Positions 31,019 through 41,903 of a DNA stretch of 64,000 nucleotides are shown here, piece by piece; the stretch's first letter is position 1, and every line of letters starts with the position of its first letter. The notes under the pieces were generated by a model, which was not told the origin of the DNA, made no database searches, and saw only the letters and a list, made by a program, of their open reading frames with translations. Origin of the DNA: Yponomeuta sedellus (Eukaryota > Arthropoda > Insecta > Lepidoptera > Yponomeutidae); contig OW203731.1 in the NCBI GenBank assembly GCA_934045075.1, positions 8,909,975-8,973,974 of the forward strand. Reading direction: 5' to 3'. The position numbers and the translations under genes are program-made.

Positions 31019-34000
31019 CTAGGAAAGAAAGATTTTTTTTCAAAGCTCAGTCTGATAAAAATGGAAGGCGGAATGTCTCGCGTATTGCGGACGTCGAAAT
31101 GCATTGCGTGAATTCAGCACAATACATTAAATAAGATCATATAGGTGTAGTAATTCTGAATTCTGTGATATTAAAGAAGAGGATAAAAATTTTTAGAGCT
31201 GTATAAATTACCTGCTCTAAGATATGTCTTCGTTCCAGTTCATGGCGATCAGGTCGCCGCTGTATTTTCGCTTTTAACAAGTCTCCAGTTTTTGCTCTCT
31301 CCAGCTGCTTGCATTGTTCGAAATACGCCGGTGGTGTTTTCAACGCTGGAAAGTGGACGAAAAATTGCGATCATTATCTGTTATTATTTACAACGAAAAG
31401 CTGGAGGAAAGCCATGACGTGTCAGGGCGGATTCAAACAACTCTCAGAACACTTCTCTAGTGTCGCTTTCGTATGACCTAGTACAAAATAAAAATAGGTC
31501 AGTCCTGTCCGTCTCCGCATGGTCCCCGCCTACGCAGAAAACTACTAAATGGAAAACGTTTTAGCCTTTCGTTGGTAAACAGAGCGCCCGCCGTAGATTA
31601 GAATCGAGACATCATTATTTCTTTTGAAACAGTTTATTATAGAGACTGATGACACCCTGATTTATGAATACTGCAGAAGGACGTTTAGCCGGCGGGCTAT
31701 CAGGATTTACTCCAAGGATAATGGGAAGTGAAGCAGTGTTTAGTTTTTTCTTAACGGTTTGAAATATCGTTTTGAATGTTCAGAGTTGGACATACTCATT
31801 AGAGCATCGGGATCGTAAATAAAATTCCATCGCCCACGTCCCAGTGCCGCGCGACACACCGCTCTTTCAATACACGTGCTTTTAATCGCTTCACGGACAC
31901 TGATCCTCTAATATTTATTTCAGATTCCAATTGAATCTAAGAGTTGAACACCCGCTCGAGTTATTAATAAACCCAGTCTACTAGAATCATAAAATCTTTA
32001 CAGACTCCGAGCAAACATGCGCTAGACACGAGACAATGATTTTATTGAATATGACAAAACAAATTGCCATCGTAACAATATTTCTTTTCACGGCGGGCGC
32101 TAACGTCACACATGGAATGTCGTAATGTTTTGTAAAATATGTAGATTATATGAAAAACCTGCCAAGTGCAGGTCCATCTCGCGCACCGAGAGTTCAATAG
32201 ATGACATATTTGTCATACCTAGCAAAAAATTGTTTTTTTAATCTGTGGAGAATGCACCATAATCACACCAAGTTACTACAGAGCAAAAGCAAAAGAGATT
32301 ACATTAGAGAACATTAAATTGTACATAAAAATTACACACTATATGTGTTTACTAGCTGTGTCCCGCGGTGTTACCCGCGGTTTATCGATTTTCCCACGGG
32401 AGTACTTTCCGGAGTAAAACGTAGCCTATGTGTTAATCCAGGGTTTCAGCTAACTCCATCCCAAATTTTATTACAATGGCTCCGGCTATTTAGACGAGAA
32501 GAAGTAACAAACATACACACTCACAAACTTTCGCCTTTAGAATATTAGTGTGATGTGATTATTTGTTAGCCAATCCGCCCAATTATCGATTAATCTGTGA
32601 AAATTTCAACTAGTTGTCTATTACGGTTCGAGAAATTTACCTCATTGTATAGGTAGATCCGACAGACGTCGTAGACGTAATAATAACGAATATTCTGTGC
32701 AAATTTTAACTATCTACCGTTTACGGTTCAGAAGATCACCCTCTTACGAGTATTCATCCAGCCAGACGGATATTGTACTGACGTCGTAGGCTGATCAATA
32801 GTTTGCACCCCTCGTCGGGTACGGGACACCAAAAATGAAATTTACAAAACAGCTCTTCAGGGTCGAATTTAGACCACGTCTAATTAGCAAATAATGGTCA
32901 TCATGTCATTTTTAAGATTTTGTACAAAATAGGACTTTTATCTTACGTTTGTACCCGTACCCGACGAGGGGTGCAAACTATTGAGTTTGCACCCCTCGTC
33001 GGGTACGGGACACCAAAAATGAAATTTACAAAACAGCTCTTCAGGGTCGAATTTAGACCACGTCTAATTAGCAAATAATGGTCATCATGTCATTTTTAAG
33101 ATTTTGTACAAAATAGGACTTTTATCTTACGTTTGTTGCAAGCAGTGGTACTGAAGATATATTTTCGGTTTTTGCCTTGTTTCAATAACACGTTGCATAT
33201 CCTAAAGATTACTAAAGTTACTTTTAGAGTTTTCTTAAGTTGACTGTAACAAAAATGTGTTGAGCTTTCAAGCTTAATATCGAGAGCCCCTAAACAGATC
33301 AAAAAAATAATCGCAAGTCTTTTTGAGCAGTTTAAGTAACTAAAATTGATGAAAACCGGATTAAACTTACGAGGCATAATTCCTTGGGCGACCAGCTGGT
33401 TGAAGGGCCTCCGGTTCATCAGCTTCACCTTCAACGCTGTGGAGAAATAAAACACTGTGAGCGGGGAGCACATTTCCGACAAGGAATACAAACATAAAAC
33501 TAACACTGAACGGCGTAAACTGTAGCTTTATCGCATATTCGCGCCGGCATATTGCTGGATTTGTTTTCCTCAAACCGATTATCCTGGTAAACAACCATCT
33601 GAACTAGGCTTCAACGGTCTGTGTGTATACAAAAATGTCGCCAACAGGCAGGCACAATGAGACAATCGGGACACGTACCACCGACTGCCATTAGCATCAA
33701 CAATAGCAAGTGTGCCCGGCAGAATACAACACTACTCGTATGACGCGGGTGACGAATATCGACGTAGAAGCAGCATTTCGGGCGACGTGATCGATACGTC
33801 GATATCGATAATGTTGGCAGATGCGCGTGGGCACAGTCCGAGCAGAATGCTGTGTTATTGTTTGCGTGTAGGCAAACGCGGACAACGCTGGCTCGCGGCC
33901 AACGTAAACACTGCACAAGGAAACTAGTGTTACGCCGCCGCGACCGTATTTCAGACGAAACATTCACTACCACTGGGCCGAATATTGTGGGTTACTGGTA

Positions 34001-37000
34001 CTTTCGTACCAACACCGCGCCACATGCCGCCCTGTCTGCTGTCTAATGACCGTAATACATCTCAGAATATCACAATTAACAATTGATATTTCAAAGGAAA
34101 CTAATAAAGTTTTTATATTACACTGCCGAATGCCAGACACAATGTTGCTACGTTAACAAGGGCCGAAGGGAATTTTTATTCGCAGAGCACGACCGATGCC
34201 TCCGGCGACGGAAATAGTCGTGTATTCGGACTTCGCGTACATACTGATGACCCGCGACCCGAGGGAACTGCATGTCAAACTCATAGGGAATCTCATTACA
34301 ATGGTGGTTCTATGCAAATTGTGTCTATTAACTAAGAATAACAAAGTGAAAGCCGGAGTTTGTGAGCACCGCCGCGTTTCCCAGTAGCTCTAGTGCTCCA
34401 TTTCGCACGCCGCGGCTCGGTGGCGTGTTAGAAAAACAACAATTCTGTCTGCGATGACGGCGATGTATTTATCATCGCGTTCGCGACTATCATTTTTAAT
34501 TACGTTTAATGCGCTACGAGATACTCTCAGGTGATTATTCGGCTTAAGAATTCAGCTAACTTCGTTTATGACTGTAGTTTCCGGAGCGTATCACGAAGTC
34601 TACACCAGAGTGGTCAATGCGCAATTAAGATCAATCGTGAAACGCCTAATATTTTTCCATGTGCTTGCTTTGTGGAGGGGACTAAAATATGACTAAGGTA
34701 AAAAATCCCGACGGTTATAAAGCTTAAATTAGTCTTTTGACTTTTCAACGTCGGCAACCTCTCAATTCTACTAGTAGGTAGGTAATTTGGTCACGCCTTC
34801 TAAGGTGGCATATTTAACAGAATCGTGTAGACATTGTAAAATAAAAAAAAATGGAACTTGTTATGGCCTAAGGGCTCGTGGCCTAGTGGAACCAAGTGAT
34901 TGGAATCAATAAGGAGGGTTAAGCAACAACAAGCGTCGCCAGATGCTGGATGGGTTCCCGTCCCGTGACTACCGTTAGTGGCATTCTTTCGAGCGCTTCC
35001 GTGCTTCGCAAGGCACGTTAAGCCGTTGGAACCGGCTGAGGCTTATGGGCGGCTTGATAACTTCTTACAGTAAGACTGTCTTACAATCCTCCACCAACCC
35101 GGACTTTGTCGCCGTGGTGGAGTATAGCTTAACCTTCCTGCGATAGAGGAAGAGACCTGATCCCTAGCAGTGAGGACATGCGAAGGTTCCTCTCAGCCTC
35201 TCAAGGCTTTATCGCTGAAAAAGAAAAATGTATACACTACTATTTGGCCAGCGGAGCTGAATGTAACGGAGGCAGTATTCAACAACATGATGTAGAGTTG
35301 GGGCGATTGCAAGTCTTAGGCAGAAGAAAGACCCACTGTCTTCGATTTGGGCTTCATTCAATAAATCAGTGAACTGTTCAGATTTTTTACCCCTTAGTGA
35401 ATCGCCTGTAAATTGGTCATACGAAACACATTTAAGCGTAGAAGTCAACAATTCATAAATTGATTGGGTGTCGACGTATTTAGTACCGTCCCCAGTCGAA
35501 GACGCCACATTACAGCTGCTCGCTATTTCGCGAATTGAGAGTTTGTGTCCCTGAATAAGTGGATGCCTATTGTTCTCAATAGAACAATATAAACAACTCA
35601 ACACAACCAAAATATTTTCAATATTTTTCTGTAACTAGCACCCTGTAACTGCAGAGGCAAAGATGTAATATCATCTGATTTGCCGCACTAGCCCTATTAA
35701 ATAGCAAGGCTGTGTGTGAAATTACTCCAGCCGATCTATTTACTTTTAGAAAGCTTGAGCACACTTGCTGTTAATTGCGTTACTATATTGCCGTTCCAAT
35801 TCTGTTTCCTCCATTTCGTCCTCCGCCAAAAGAAGCAATGATCGGTTGAGTTTATTCACATAATAAAATTGTTAAAGCCTGCGGTGCTCCACAAAGCATA
35901 ATGATTTTCGTCCACTCGATACCTTAGAGGACAAGGCATAGCTATAACCTACTAGGCCACTGTTATTAAGAATAGAACAGCCACGACAATTGAAAAAACC
36001 GTGTGGATTCGAGCGCGTACCTTACTTAATTAATACCATTACCCTAATAAATAATTATACTTATAAATAAAGAATTACCCTACGGAAGGCTACGTATGCT
36101 AGTAAATGAGAGGTTCCTGATACTAACATTCCTTGTGTTTCCCCATGGCGGGCTGTAGCGGGCTGTCGTCGACGACCACCTTGGGCGGAGACACGCGCGG
36201 CGGCGAGCCCGCCGGCTCGCTGGCGCCTCCGCTGCCGCCTGACCGCCCGGCCATCTCCGAGTCCGCGCACCAACTAGACAACAGGAATGTAGAATTTAGG
36301 AAGTTAATGTTAATTAAGTAGAAGAAGAAGCGCTCGTGTTCTAGTCGAACCAAAGAATGGAATCAATCACTTAGGTTAAGCAACAACAGGTGGGGTCAGG
36401 TGCAGGATGTTTGACTATCCCGTGACCACCTCTAGTGGTATTTTTCCAAGCGCTTCCGTACTTCGCAACGCACGCTAAGCCGTTGGTGCCGGCTGTCATG
36501 TAATGGCAGTCGTTAAGCCATGTCAGAGGCTTATAGGCGGCTTGATAACTTCTGATAGTAAGGCCCGCCACTGTCTTACAATCCTCCAACAACTCGGACT
36601 TATGGGCGGCAGAAGTTATCAAGCCGCCCATAAATCCTCTGACATGGCTTAACGACTGCCATTAGATGACAGCCGGCACCAACGGAGTAACATTTAAGAC
36701 AAGGAAAAGTTTTATTTGAACATGCAGCAGCAGTGTGCTCGTTAATATCAAGATCGGTGATGTGGCTAATTTGCCGTTGTCGGTTTCTTTGTAAGGTCAC
36801 AACTGCATAAGGTAGCCTATATATTTTCACTGCAACTAATGTAGATTTGATAGATAGATAACACTTTATTGTACATTAAAATTTAAATGTACTACTTTAC
36901 AAACCCAGAATTATGTTGTCAGTTAGGGGTGTTGCTTGATATGAATAAAGCGGCTTAGTTATGGAAAGAGCGGTAGCACAGGGAGTTACAAATCCCACTT

Positions 37001-37619
37001 CGTCCAGATATTGTTTACGGTCGATTATCTAGGTCATAATCATTTCTAAAGCGTCTACAACACTAGTCGTGAAGTTGATCGAGACCTGGTGTTCAATTAA
37101 TATTTGAAAAACTTGAACCGTTTCAGGTAGATCGTGCTGAACGGTTCTAGGTTACATGCTTAATTTGTACGAATGGCCTGTTTGGATGTATTTCCGTGTT
37201 TCCTTTCCTGGTTACAGCACAGGGTAGCCTGGTTCCAGTCCAGGACAAGTGTAGAAGTTTTGTAGAAGTTTATACCCAAGTGCGTATCCGACGACAAAAC
37301 CGGCATCCGTGCATGCAACGACTAATGAATGTTGAAGAAGCGAAAGAGGTCTGTCAGGAACGTGGCATAGAGCCCGGTCTCTACCCGTGCCCACCCCTCC
37401 GGAATACTGGTGTGAGTTTATGATACCTAAGTGCGTCGTCCGAAGGCGGCGAGCTCGCGGGCGAGGCGGCGCGGCTGCGCGCGCGGTGCTGCGGCTTGAA
37501 CCACTCCGGGTAGATGGCGCTGAGCGTCTCCACGAGGTCGTGGTCGAGGGTCACGCGCCACGACTCGCGCCCCTCCGACCCCTCCGAATCGCCGCTCCCG
37601 CCGCACGACGACTGGCTCT
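28892..37619 (-). CDS. Mrtf: Myocardin-related transcription factor (MRTF), five exons visible
   Basis: MRTF is a coactivator of serum response factor. Its RPEL motifs bind G-actin and hold it in the cytoplasm until actin polymerises (family knowledge). Minus-strand exons: 37,619-37,427; 36,273-36,128; 33,436-33,371; 31,345-31,212; 31,018-28,892. All flanks are GT..AG and the phases join without shifts. Domains in order: an N-terminal segment with SWRVTLDHDLVETLSAIYP, a Ser/Pro-rich stretch, RPEL1 (RRPFNQLVAQGIMPP), RPEL2 (QRRPDRHELERRHIL), RPEL3 (SHRPGPLELIKKNIL), a basic stretch with FKFHEY, a Gln/Leu run, a SAP domain, a coiled coil, a proline-rich part and an acidic C-terminus that may activate transcription. 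About 890 residues are visible. The start codon and further 5' exons were not found, so the model is open at its N-terminus. Confidence 0.88.
31212..31345 (-). CDS. Mrtf: MRTF exon with RPEL2
   Basis: The 134-bp exon reads LKTPPAYFEQCKQLERAK, then LLKAKIQRRPDRHELERR and HILEQ. RRPDRHEL is the RPEL signature. The donor GTAATT follows in phase 0 to the main exon; the acceptor CAG joins RPEL1 with a split proline codon. Confidence 0.92.
32351..32551 (+). mobile_element. RTE-like LINE or SINE 3'-end fragment
   Basis: The block starts ACTAGCTGTGTCCCGCGGTG, includes GTAGCCTATGTGTTAATCCA, and ends AATATTAGTGTGAT, the pattern of a very common lepidopteran 3'-end repeat. It lies in the MRTF intron between RPEL2 and RPEL1. 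Confidence 0.65.
32590..32795 (+). repeat. Two diverged copies of a LINE-like 3' unit
   Basis: CTGTGAAAATTTCAACTAG.. TACGGTTCGAGA and CTGTGCAAATTTTAACTATC.. TACGGTTCAGAA are about 110 bp apart, each followed by GACGTCGTAG. They look like successive copies of one repeat end. Confidence 0.5.
32796..32983. mobile_element. MITE with 30-bp terminal inverted repeats
   Basis: The ends start CAATAGTTTGCACCCCTCGT and end with the exact complement; perfect arms of about 30 bp enclose a non-coding 188-bp element. It abuts a second, right-truncated copy at 32,984. Confidence 0.75.
32984..33136. mobile_element. Second, truncated copy of the same MITE
   Basis: The 152 bp from 32,985 to 33,136 appear identical by eye to 32,801-32,952, then similarity ends before the right inverted repeat. 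The two copies are in the same orientation with no spacer. Confidence 0.75.
33371..33436 (-). CDS. Mrtf: MRTF exon with RPEL1
   Basis: The 66-bp exon encodes LKVKLMNRRPFNQLVAQGIM, matching the family's first RPEL region. Acceptor CCACAG and donor GTAAGT are clear. It completes a Ser codon begun in the upstream exon. Confidence 0.9.
33786..33812. promoter_or_regulatory. Cluster of DRE-like TATCGATA sites in an MRTF intron
   Basis: GATCGATACG followed by CGATATCGATAATG lies about 350 bp upstream of the RPEL1 exon (minus strand), in a locally CpG-containing region. It could mark an internal promoter giving a shorter MRTF transcript. This is inference from motifs only. Confidence 0.25.
34872..35170 (+). 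repeat. SINE-like repeat followed by LINE 3'-end fragment
   Basis: The repeat begins GGGCTCGTGGCCTAGTGG (A-box-like), continues through CGCTTCCGTGCTTCGCAAGG and GCTTATGGGCGGCTTGATAA, and ends in GAGACCTGATCCCTAGCAGT. That ending resembles the common lepidopteran 'cctgtgcccagcagtggga' LINE terminus. A related copy lies at 36,322-36,600. Confidence 0.55.
35209..35640 (-). CDS. Unrecognised open frame in MRTF intron
   Basis: An open frame of about 140 codons reads, for example, QKNIENILVVLSCLYCSIEN, then LSIREIASSCNVASS and YELLTSTLKCVSYDQFTG. It has no ATG at its upstream end and begins after a TAG. Composition looks protein-like for the first 90 codons, then becomes doubtful. It may be an exon of an unknown gene, a decayed pseudogene piece or a transposon fragment. 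No family was recognised. Confidence 0.22.
36128..36273 (-). CDS. Mrtf: MRTF upstream exon, Ser/Pro-rich
   Basis: The reading is WCADSEMAGRSGG, then GSPPRVSPPKVVVDDSPLQP and AMGKHKE, between acceptor TGTCTAG and donor GTTAGT. The phase (one base carried out) fits the RPEL1 exon exactly. The sequence is low complexity and very GC-rich relative to its surroundings, so assignment rests on splice phase and position more than on similarity. Confidence 0.7.
36322..36600 (+). repeat. Second copy of the SINE-like repeat
   Basis: It shares with 34,872 the blocks GAACCAA..TGGAATCAAT, TTAAGCAACAACA, CGCTTCCGTACTTCGCAACG and AGGCGGCTTGATAACTTCTG. It is followed at once by an inverted part of itself. Confidence 0.6.
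36480..36690. repeat. Long inverted repeat made from the SINE-like unit
   Basis: The arms at about 36,480-36,560 and 36,608-36,685 (near 80 bp) are inverted copies: GCCGTTGGTGCCGGCTGTCA on one side, its complement on the other, with a spacer of about 50 bp. It could form a hairpin RNA inside the MRTF intron. Confidence 0.7.
37215..37426 (+). mobile_element. LINE 3'-end fragment abutting an MRTF exon
   Basis: GCGAAAGAGGTCTGTCAGGA, ..GTCTCTACC.., CACCCCTCCGG and GTGAGTTTATG resemble a very common lepidopteran LINE terminus. Its end touches the donor site of the MRTF exon at 37,427. Confidence 0.5.
37427..37619 (-). CDS. Mrtf: MRTF upstream exon with conserved-looking N-terminal motif
   Basis: The exon reads SQSSCGGSGDSEGSEGRESW, RVTLDHDLVETLSAIYPEWF, then a basic, Ser-rich end. 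The acceptor is TTTGCAG. The donor GTATCA is immediately followed by a LINE 3'-end fragment, so the 5' splice site abuts repeat DNA. The two-base carry matches the next exon. Upstream exons and the start codon are not identified. Confidence 0.68.
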
Positions 37620-40240
37620 CTGCAAAGGGGGTGACGGTTCAATCATCGCGTTTAATAGCTTCCCTGTCCAATGATCATGTGCGAATCACTTGACATTTTT
37701 TTTTTGTTATCAAAAACACCTGTTGTATGAGGAACGGGGAACGTGATAACTCATTTGCCAACAATTAACGCTTCTATAGAGTGATTAAAATAATTTAAGA
37801 AGACGTGGTAGGATCCGCGAAAATTTTACTTGGCAATGCAGCAGCTGCCACGCGCTTTATGTAACTCTTTATTGCACACCAGTAGGTAATTAACAGATGA
37901 AACAGATTCGGCGGTCACATGTGGTCTATTAACATTTCTAGAAGCGTTTGTCTGTGAAAAAGAAGAATGATACACCCCTAAAGTTTGCTCGTGAAGTTTT
38001 TCTTTTCTTTTATACATAAGAAAAATCATAAGCCAATTTTTCTTTTCTTTTGTATGAAGATATAATGCAAATTCAGAAAACACGCAAACACTCCATATAA
38101 CTTCATCAGTTCCGTACTTAGAAATTTATTATTATTAATACATTTTATTGTATGTAACTTACATTTATCTAATAATATATGTTTTACTATGACACTACGA
38201 TGTTATTTCTAACCAAAAAGGACGCAGCGCTAGCGTTCGGTGCCATCGATAAATCCGAAATGCTGACCTACAATATTAGAGGCTACGAAGCCGTTTTTGG
38301 ACAACAATAAGAGCCTAATTTTGCTCACGTTCGTTACACTTTAACAGTATAATACACGGCAAACCCACAATTTTCCAATAACAATAAATCTAGTAGGTAC
38401 GTTAGTGCGACTAGTAAGATCCGCAACTAAATATAACAGAAGGATGTAATATTTTTTTTGTGTCATTAAAGACAATTTACAATCATAATTCTTCAAACTC
38501 AGAAAATAAAGGCTAATGTAACTTTATCCATCAAAACCAAGAAGAGAACTATTTCAAGTATCAGACCATTAACAAAACTAACGAGGCTTACATATATTCT
38601 AGCCTAGTATAAAATGACGTTTCATATGATTATTACACATACATTCTAGGTCCCTAGCTGCATCGGTGCTTTAGTTCTAGTTACTCGTGTCATCATCAGA
38701 CCAACTTCTCTTGAGATGACTCTAAGGTCCTGGAAATGTAAATTTACAATAAAACGAATATTTCAGCTCAAACTATATGTTTCTGTCCAGAATATAATTC
38801 GAGCTGATGATCTTTGATCTTGAATGGCTGCAGACGCACCAATTTTTACCAGACCCCCCTAAGCACTATTTTATACCGATAAGTCTATATGACATTGTCA
38901 CAGGCTCGATATACTTTTCCACTAACATAAATTAGAGCCCACCCACGAAACAAAAGCATTGACGAGTAAGTTGTGATTCTGTTTTATTTATTTACTATCG
39001 GAAGTGCGTACCGAACGTTTAGTAGTGGGTGCGGTGCGTTCTATGAAGCCAACGGCACACCCACAGCGCACGCATAATATTATCTCATAGGCAGTCACTA
39101 TCTTTCGCACTTTACAGTATGTTTGCTTTGGATGTTAGTATTTGATTGTAATTATACAAGGTTATTTTTAAAATGTGCTAGTTACTCGTGAAATGCATAT
39201 AGGTACGTATGTTCTGAGATTTTCAAAAACTGCATAATTTTTTGTATTTTATTTGGTGTTTTATCATAATAATAATACAGCATACGTCACATTGCAGGGC
39301 ACTGGCCTTCTCTCGAAATAATCTTATAATATCGTCACTGTTTTCCAAAACAGTGAGGGGATTATAAGGTTGAGGTTCACAGGAAAGTTCTAGTGAACCT
39401 CTTTTATCCCCTAAATCACCACGCGTGCCCACCGCGGATTGGTATGTGCTGAGGTATGTGATCACCTCAGGCAATCAGTTTTCTTCACGATGTTTTTCTT
39501 TACAGTTAGCGAGTGGTATTGCCACTGCAAATTCACATGTAGGTACGTAATTTACAAAACCGACGGCCTTCTGAACGTGACACAAGGCGTTCTGTTGAGC
39601 GACCGCACTATCACCGTGTTTTGCCAGCTAGAATTTCAAAAAATCAGTTCAATGCTGAGATTTCAACGAGTGTCAATCTGAAAAAAAAAGCTCATAGTAA
39701 AAATACTGAACTGCAAAATTTAACTTTACGCGTTTTAAGAAATGGCGCATCTTAAAAATAACCCTGCAGCGTTGAATTTGGAAGACTAACTCACTTCGTT
39801 TTTCTACGCCGTCTCGAAATGACGAGATCGTATGCGAGCTTCTTCAGCGTCATACTTTTACGTTGACGACCAGTTTCTGCATCATACCTACTTGATAAAA
39901 ATAATATCAGCTGACGAACGCGTCTGGCTGTACTGGCCCAAACCAACGACAGAAAATTTAAGTCACTTTCGCTACCTACCCACCTTATTCGCATGTTTTT
40001 ATAGTACCATTTAGTGACAACTGTCGGCAGGGTGACAACGAATTTCTTAGCAAAATTTTAAGGGGTTATTTTAATCATGATTTAGCACCCAATAAAACCC
40101 AATTTAAAAAAAGTAGAAATAAAAAATGATATGATTCGAACGTGATTTGGTACCAGCCAAACCAACTATTATTTTACTTTTTTACGTTTGACCGACTCGT
40201 AGGTTATGTAAAATAACTTTTTTTTAATGTTACCATGATA
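37620..40240. other. Long non-coding stretch (MRTF intron 1 or upstream)
   Basis: No gene is supported. A repeat fragment with CAATCCGCGGTGGGCACGCG on the minus strand's complement is near 39,420-39,440, resembling a widespread lepidopteran repeat. Other short open frames look random. Confidence 0.4.
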
Positions 40241-40249
40241 TAATTCTTA

Positions 40250-40860
40250 CAGCTTTGATTTGAGATTACAATTTCGAATATCTACAAAAATATTAAGTAA
40301 ATATATTAAGAATACTTTTGTAGATTTCCACATTATTAATGTTTTTGTAGATAAATCACTATTTCTACAAAAATATTATATCATTACGAAAGTCATCAAT
40401 CTATTTAACATCAATTTAACATCAATTATAAATTACTATTTTGGACATGTAAAATATTATTATCAATTCAATTATTTCCTTTTATTCTATTTAATATTAT
40501 AATATTATTGCTTTTTGACATTCATTGTTTTGTTTCGTAAATTTCTGGGCCATCCTTGCCTTAGTACAAATTATTAAAATATTGATATTTCAAATTTTAT
40601 ATTAATATTAATTTGCTACAATATTTATTATTTACAAAAATCACTTAATGTCTGCGACTTTGATTACACAAAGTTAATACAATTTGAATTTATTTATTTA
40701 TTTCGAATATTAATCTATATGGACATTTTTCACGCATATTATATACAATCTATTTATAAAATCTAATATAATTACATAGACATAAAAAACTTATACTGAT
40801 TCATTACACAATTACTGATACTGAAATCAGCATTACACAATTTAAACCGGTCTGATAATA
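40250..40860. other. Very AT-rich segment
   Basis: There are about 600 bp of strongly AT-rich sequence with repeated AATATTAT-type motifs and no reading frame of interest. Confidence 0.5.
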
Positions 40861-40955
40861 GTTATTTGTTGTACAAGAGTGCAAAGTTCGTTTTTAACCG
40901 CGTGTTCAATTTTGATGACCGAGGAAGCGAAGGATTCTAAAATTGAATCACGAGC

Positions 40956-41002
40956 GCTAACGCTCAGGATTCTAATTCAAAATTAGAATCCTGAGCGTTA
41001 GC
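40956..41002. repeat. Perfect palindrome, 22-bp arms
   Basis: The arms 40,956-40,977 and 40,981-41,002 (starting GCTAACGCTCAGGATTCTAA) are exact complements around a 3-bp loop. Outside them GAGTGCAAAG (about 40,879) and CTTTGCACTC (about 41,034) also face each other, so the palindrome may be the core of a foldback MITE of about 165 bp. Confidence 0.72.
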
Positions 41003-41455
41003 GAGGGAATCAAAAGAGCACGAGGTGAAAAATCTTTGCACTCGAGTGCAACACGTAACTTTTCATTCCACCTCAGCGAGGAAATGACTAAATGCAAAAA
41101 AAAAAACGTTTACAATCACAAGATAGGTACACTTTTTTAATTCACTAACTTAGTGCACACGATGTTCTAAATTCAATTTACTTCCTTCGATCCTCTAGAG
41201 TATAAAAACGGCTTTTCCACTCAGATATTGAAGATTAAAAATACTCTTTCCGAGATGGTGGGATGAAAAAGTTTTTTCCAACCGCACCTCAGCTCTCTTG
41301 GCGCTGCACGCCGCGCACACCGGGTACCGGCAGAATATCAGCGCTGAAGCTTTTTTCCGAACTTCCAGCACATGCTGAGTCGGAGCCCATTGACGTTTGC
41401 CACACCTACGTTGGTCACTCTTAGTCCAGTACATTGCCCGGGTACATTGCCGTAC

Positions 41456-41630
41456 CGTGTATGGCTAGTTGTCTGTGTGTTTCGCTTTTTATGTACCAAT
41501 GCTACTGTTTTGTTTGTTTATTATTTCTTCGTGCTGTGACTTGTAACCAGATTCTTATGGCTTCACTTTGTATACGTGTGTGTGTCTTATGTAAATAAAT
41601 TGTTTATCAATCAATCAATTTATTAAGACG
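41456..41630 (+). mobile_element. Possible LINE 3' tail with (TCAA)n end
   Basis: T-rich sequence with TATGTAAATAAATTG ends in TCAATCAATCAATTT, a short tandem tail like that of many insect LINEs. No coding part is present. Confidence 0.35.
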
Positions 41631-41739
41631 AAAACAACATTTCCTGAAAATTTTGCCAAACGATTTCAAATTCGCCGTGTATAAACACCCAGTTACCAAG
41701 GGCTAAGGGCGTCGTCACCAAGGGCAGTGCTGTGACGCG

Positions 41740-41801
41740 GGGTCCCCAGCCATAGAGGGTTCCGGCTGTTAACAGCCGGAACCGTCTATGGCTGGGGACC
41801 C
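41740..41801. repeat. Palindrome, 31-bp arms without spacer
   Basis: GGGTCCCCAGCCATAGAG.. and its complement meet at CTGTT|AACAG with a single mismatch. GC-rich and strongly hairpin-forming. Confidence 0.8.
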
Positions 41802-41836
41802 TAAATAAAATAAATACTAAAATAAATAATATAAAT

Positions 41837-41903
41837 ACTAAAGAGTAAAATTATATAAATACCTACGTATTACGTAGGTATTTATATAATTTTACTATTT
41901 AGT
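41837..41903. repeat. Palindrome, 33-bp arms with 1-bp spacer
   Basis: An AT-rich palindrome centred on TACGTA T TACGTA, arms differing at one base. Just outside, AGGGACCC (41,906-41,913) echoes the GGGTCCCC of the palindrome at 41,740, so the two hairpins sit inside a larger inverted frame. Confidence 0.8.

Noticed and set aside
33611..34046. Overlapping open frames on both strands near 33.6-34.0 kb
   Set aside because: Arginine- and cysteine-rich random-looking translations with no splice support or family motif; the CpG-containing composition explains the openness.
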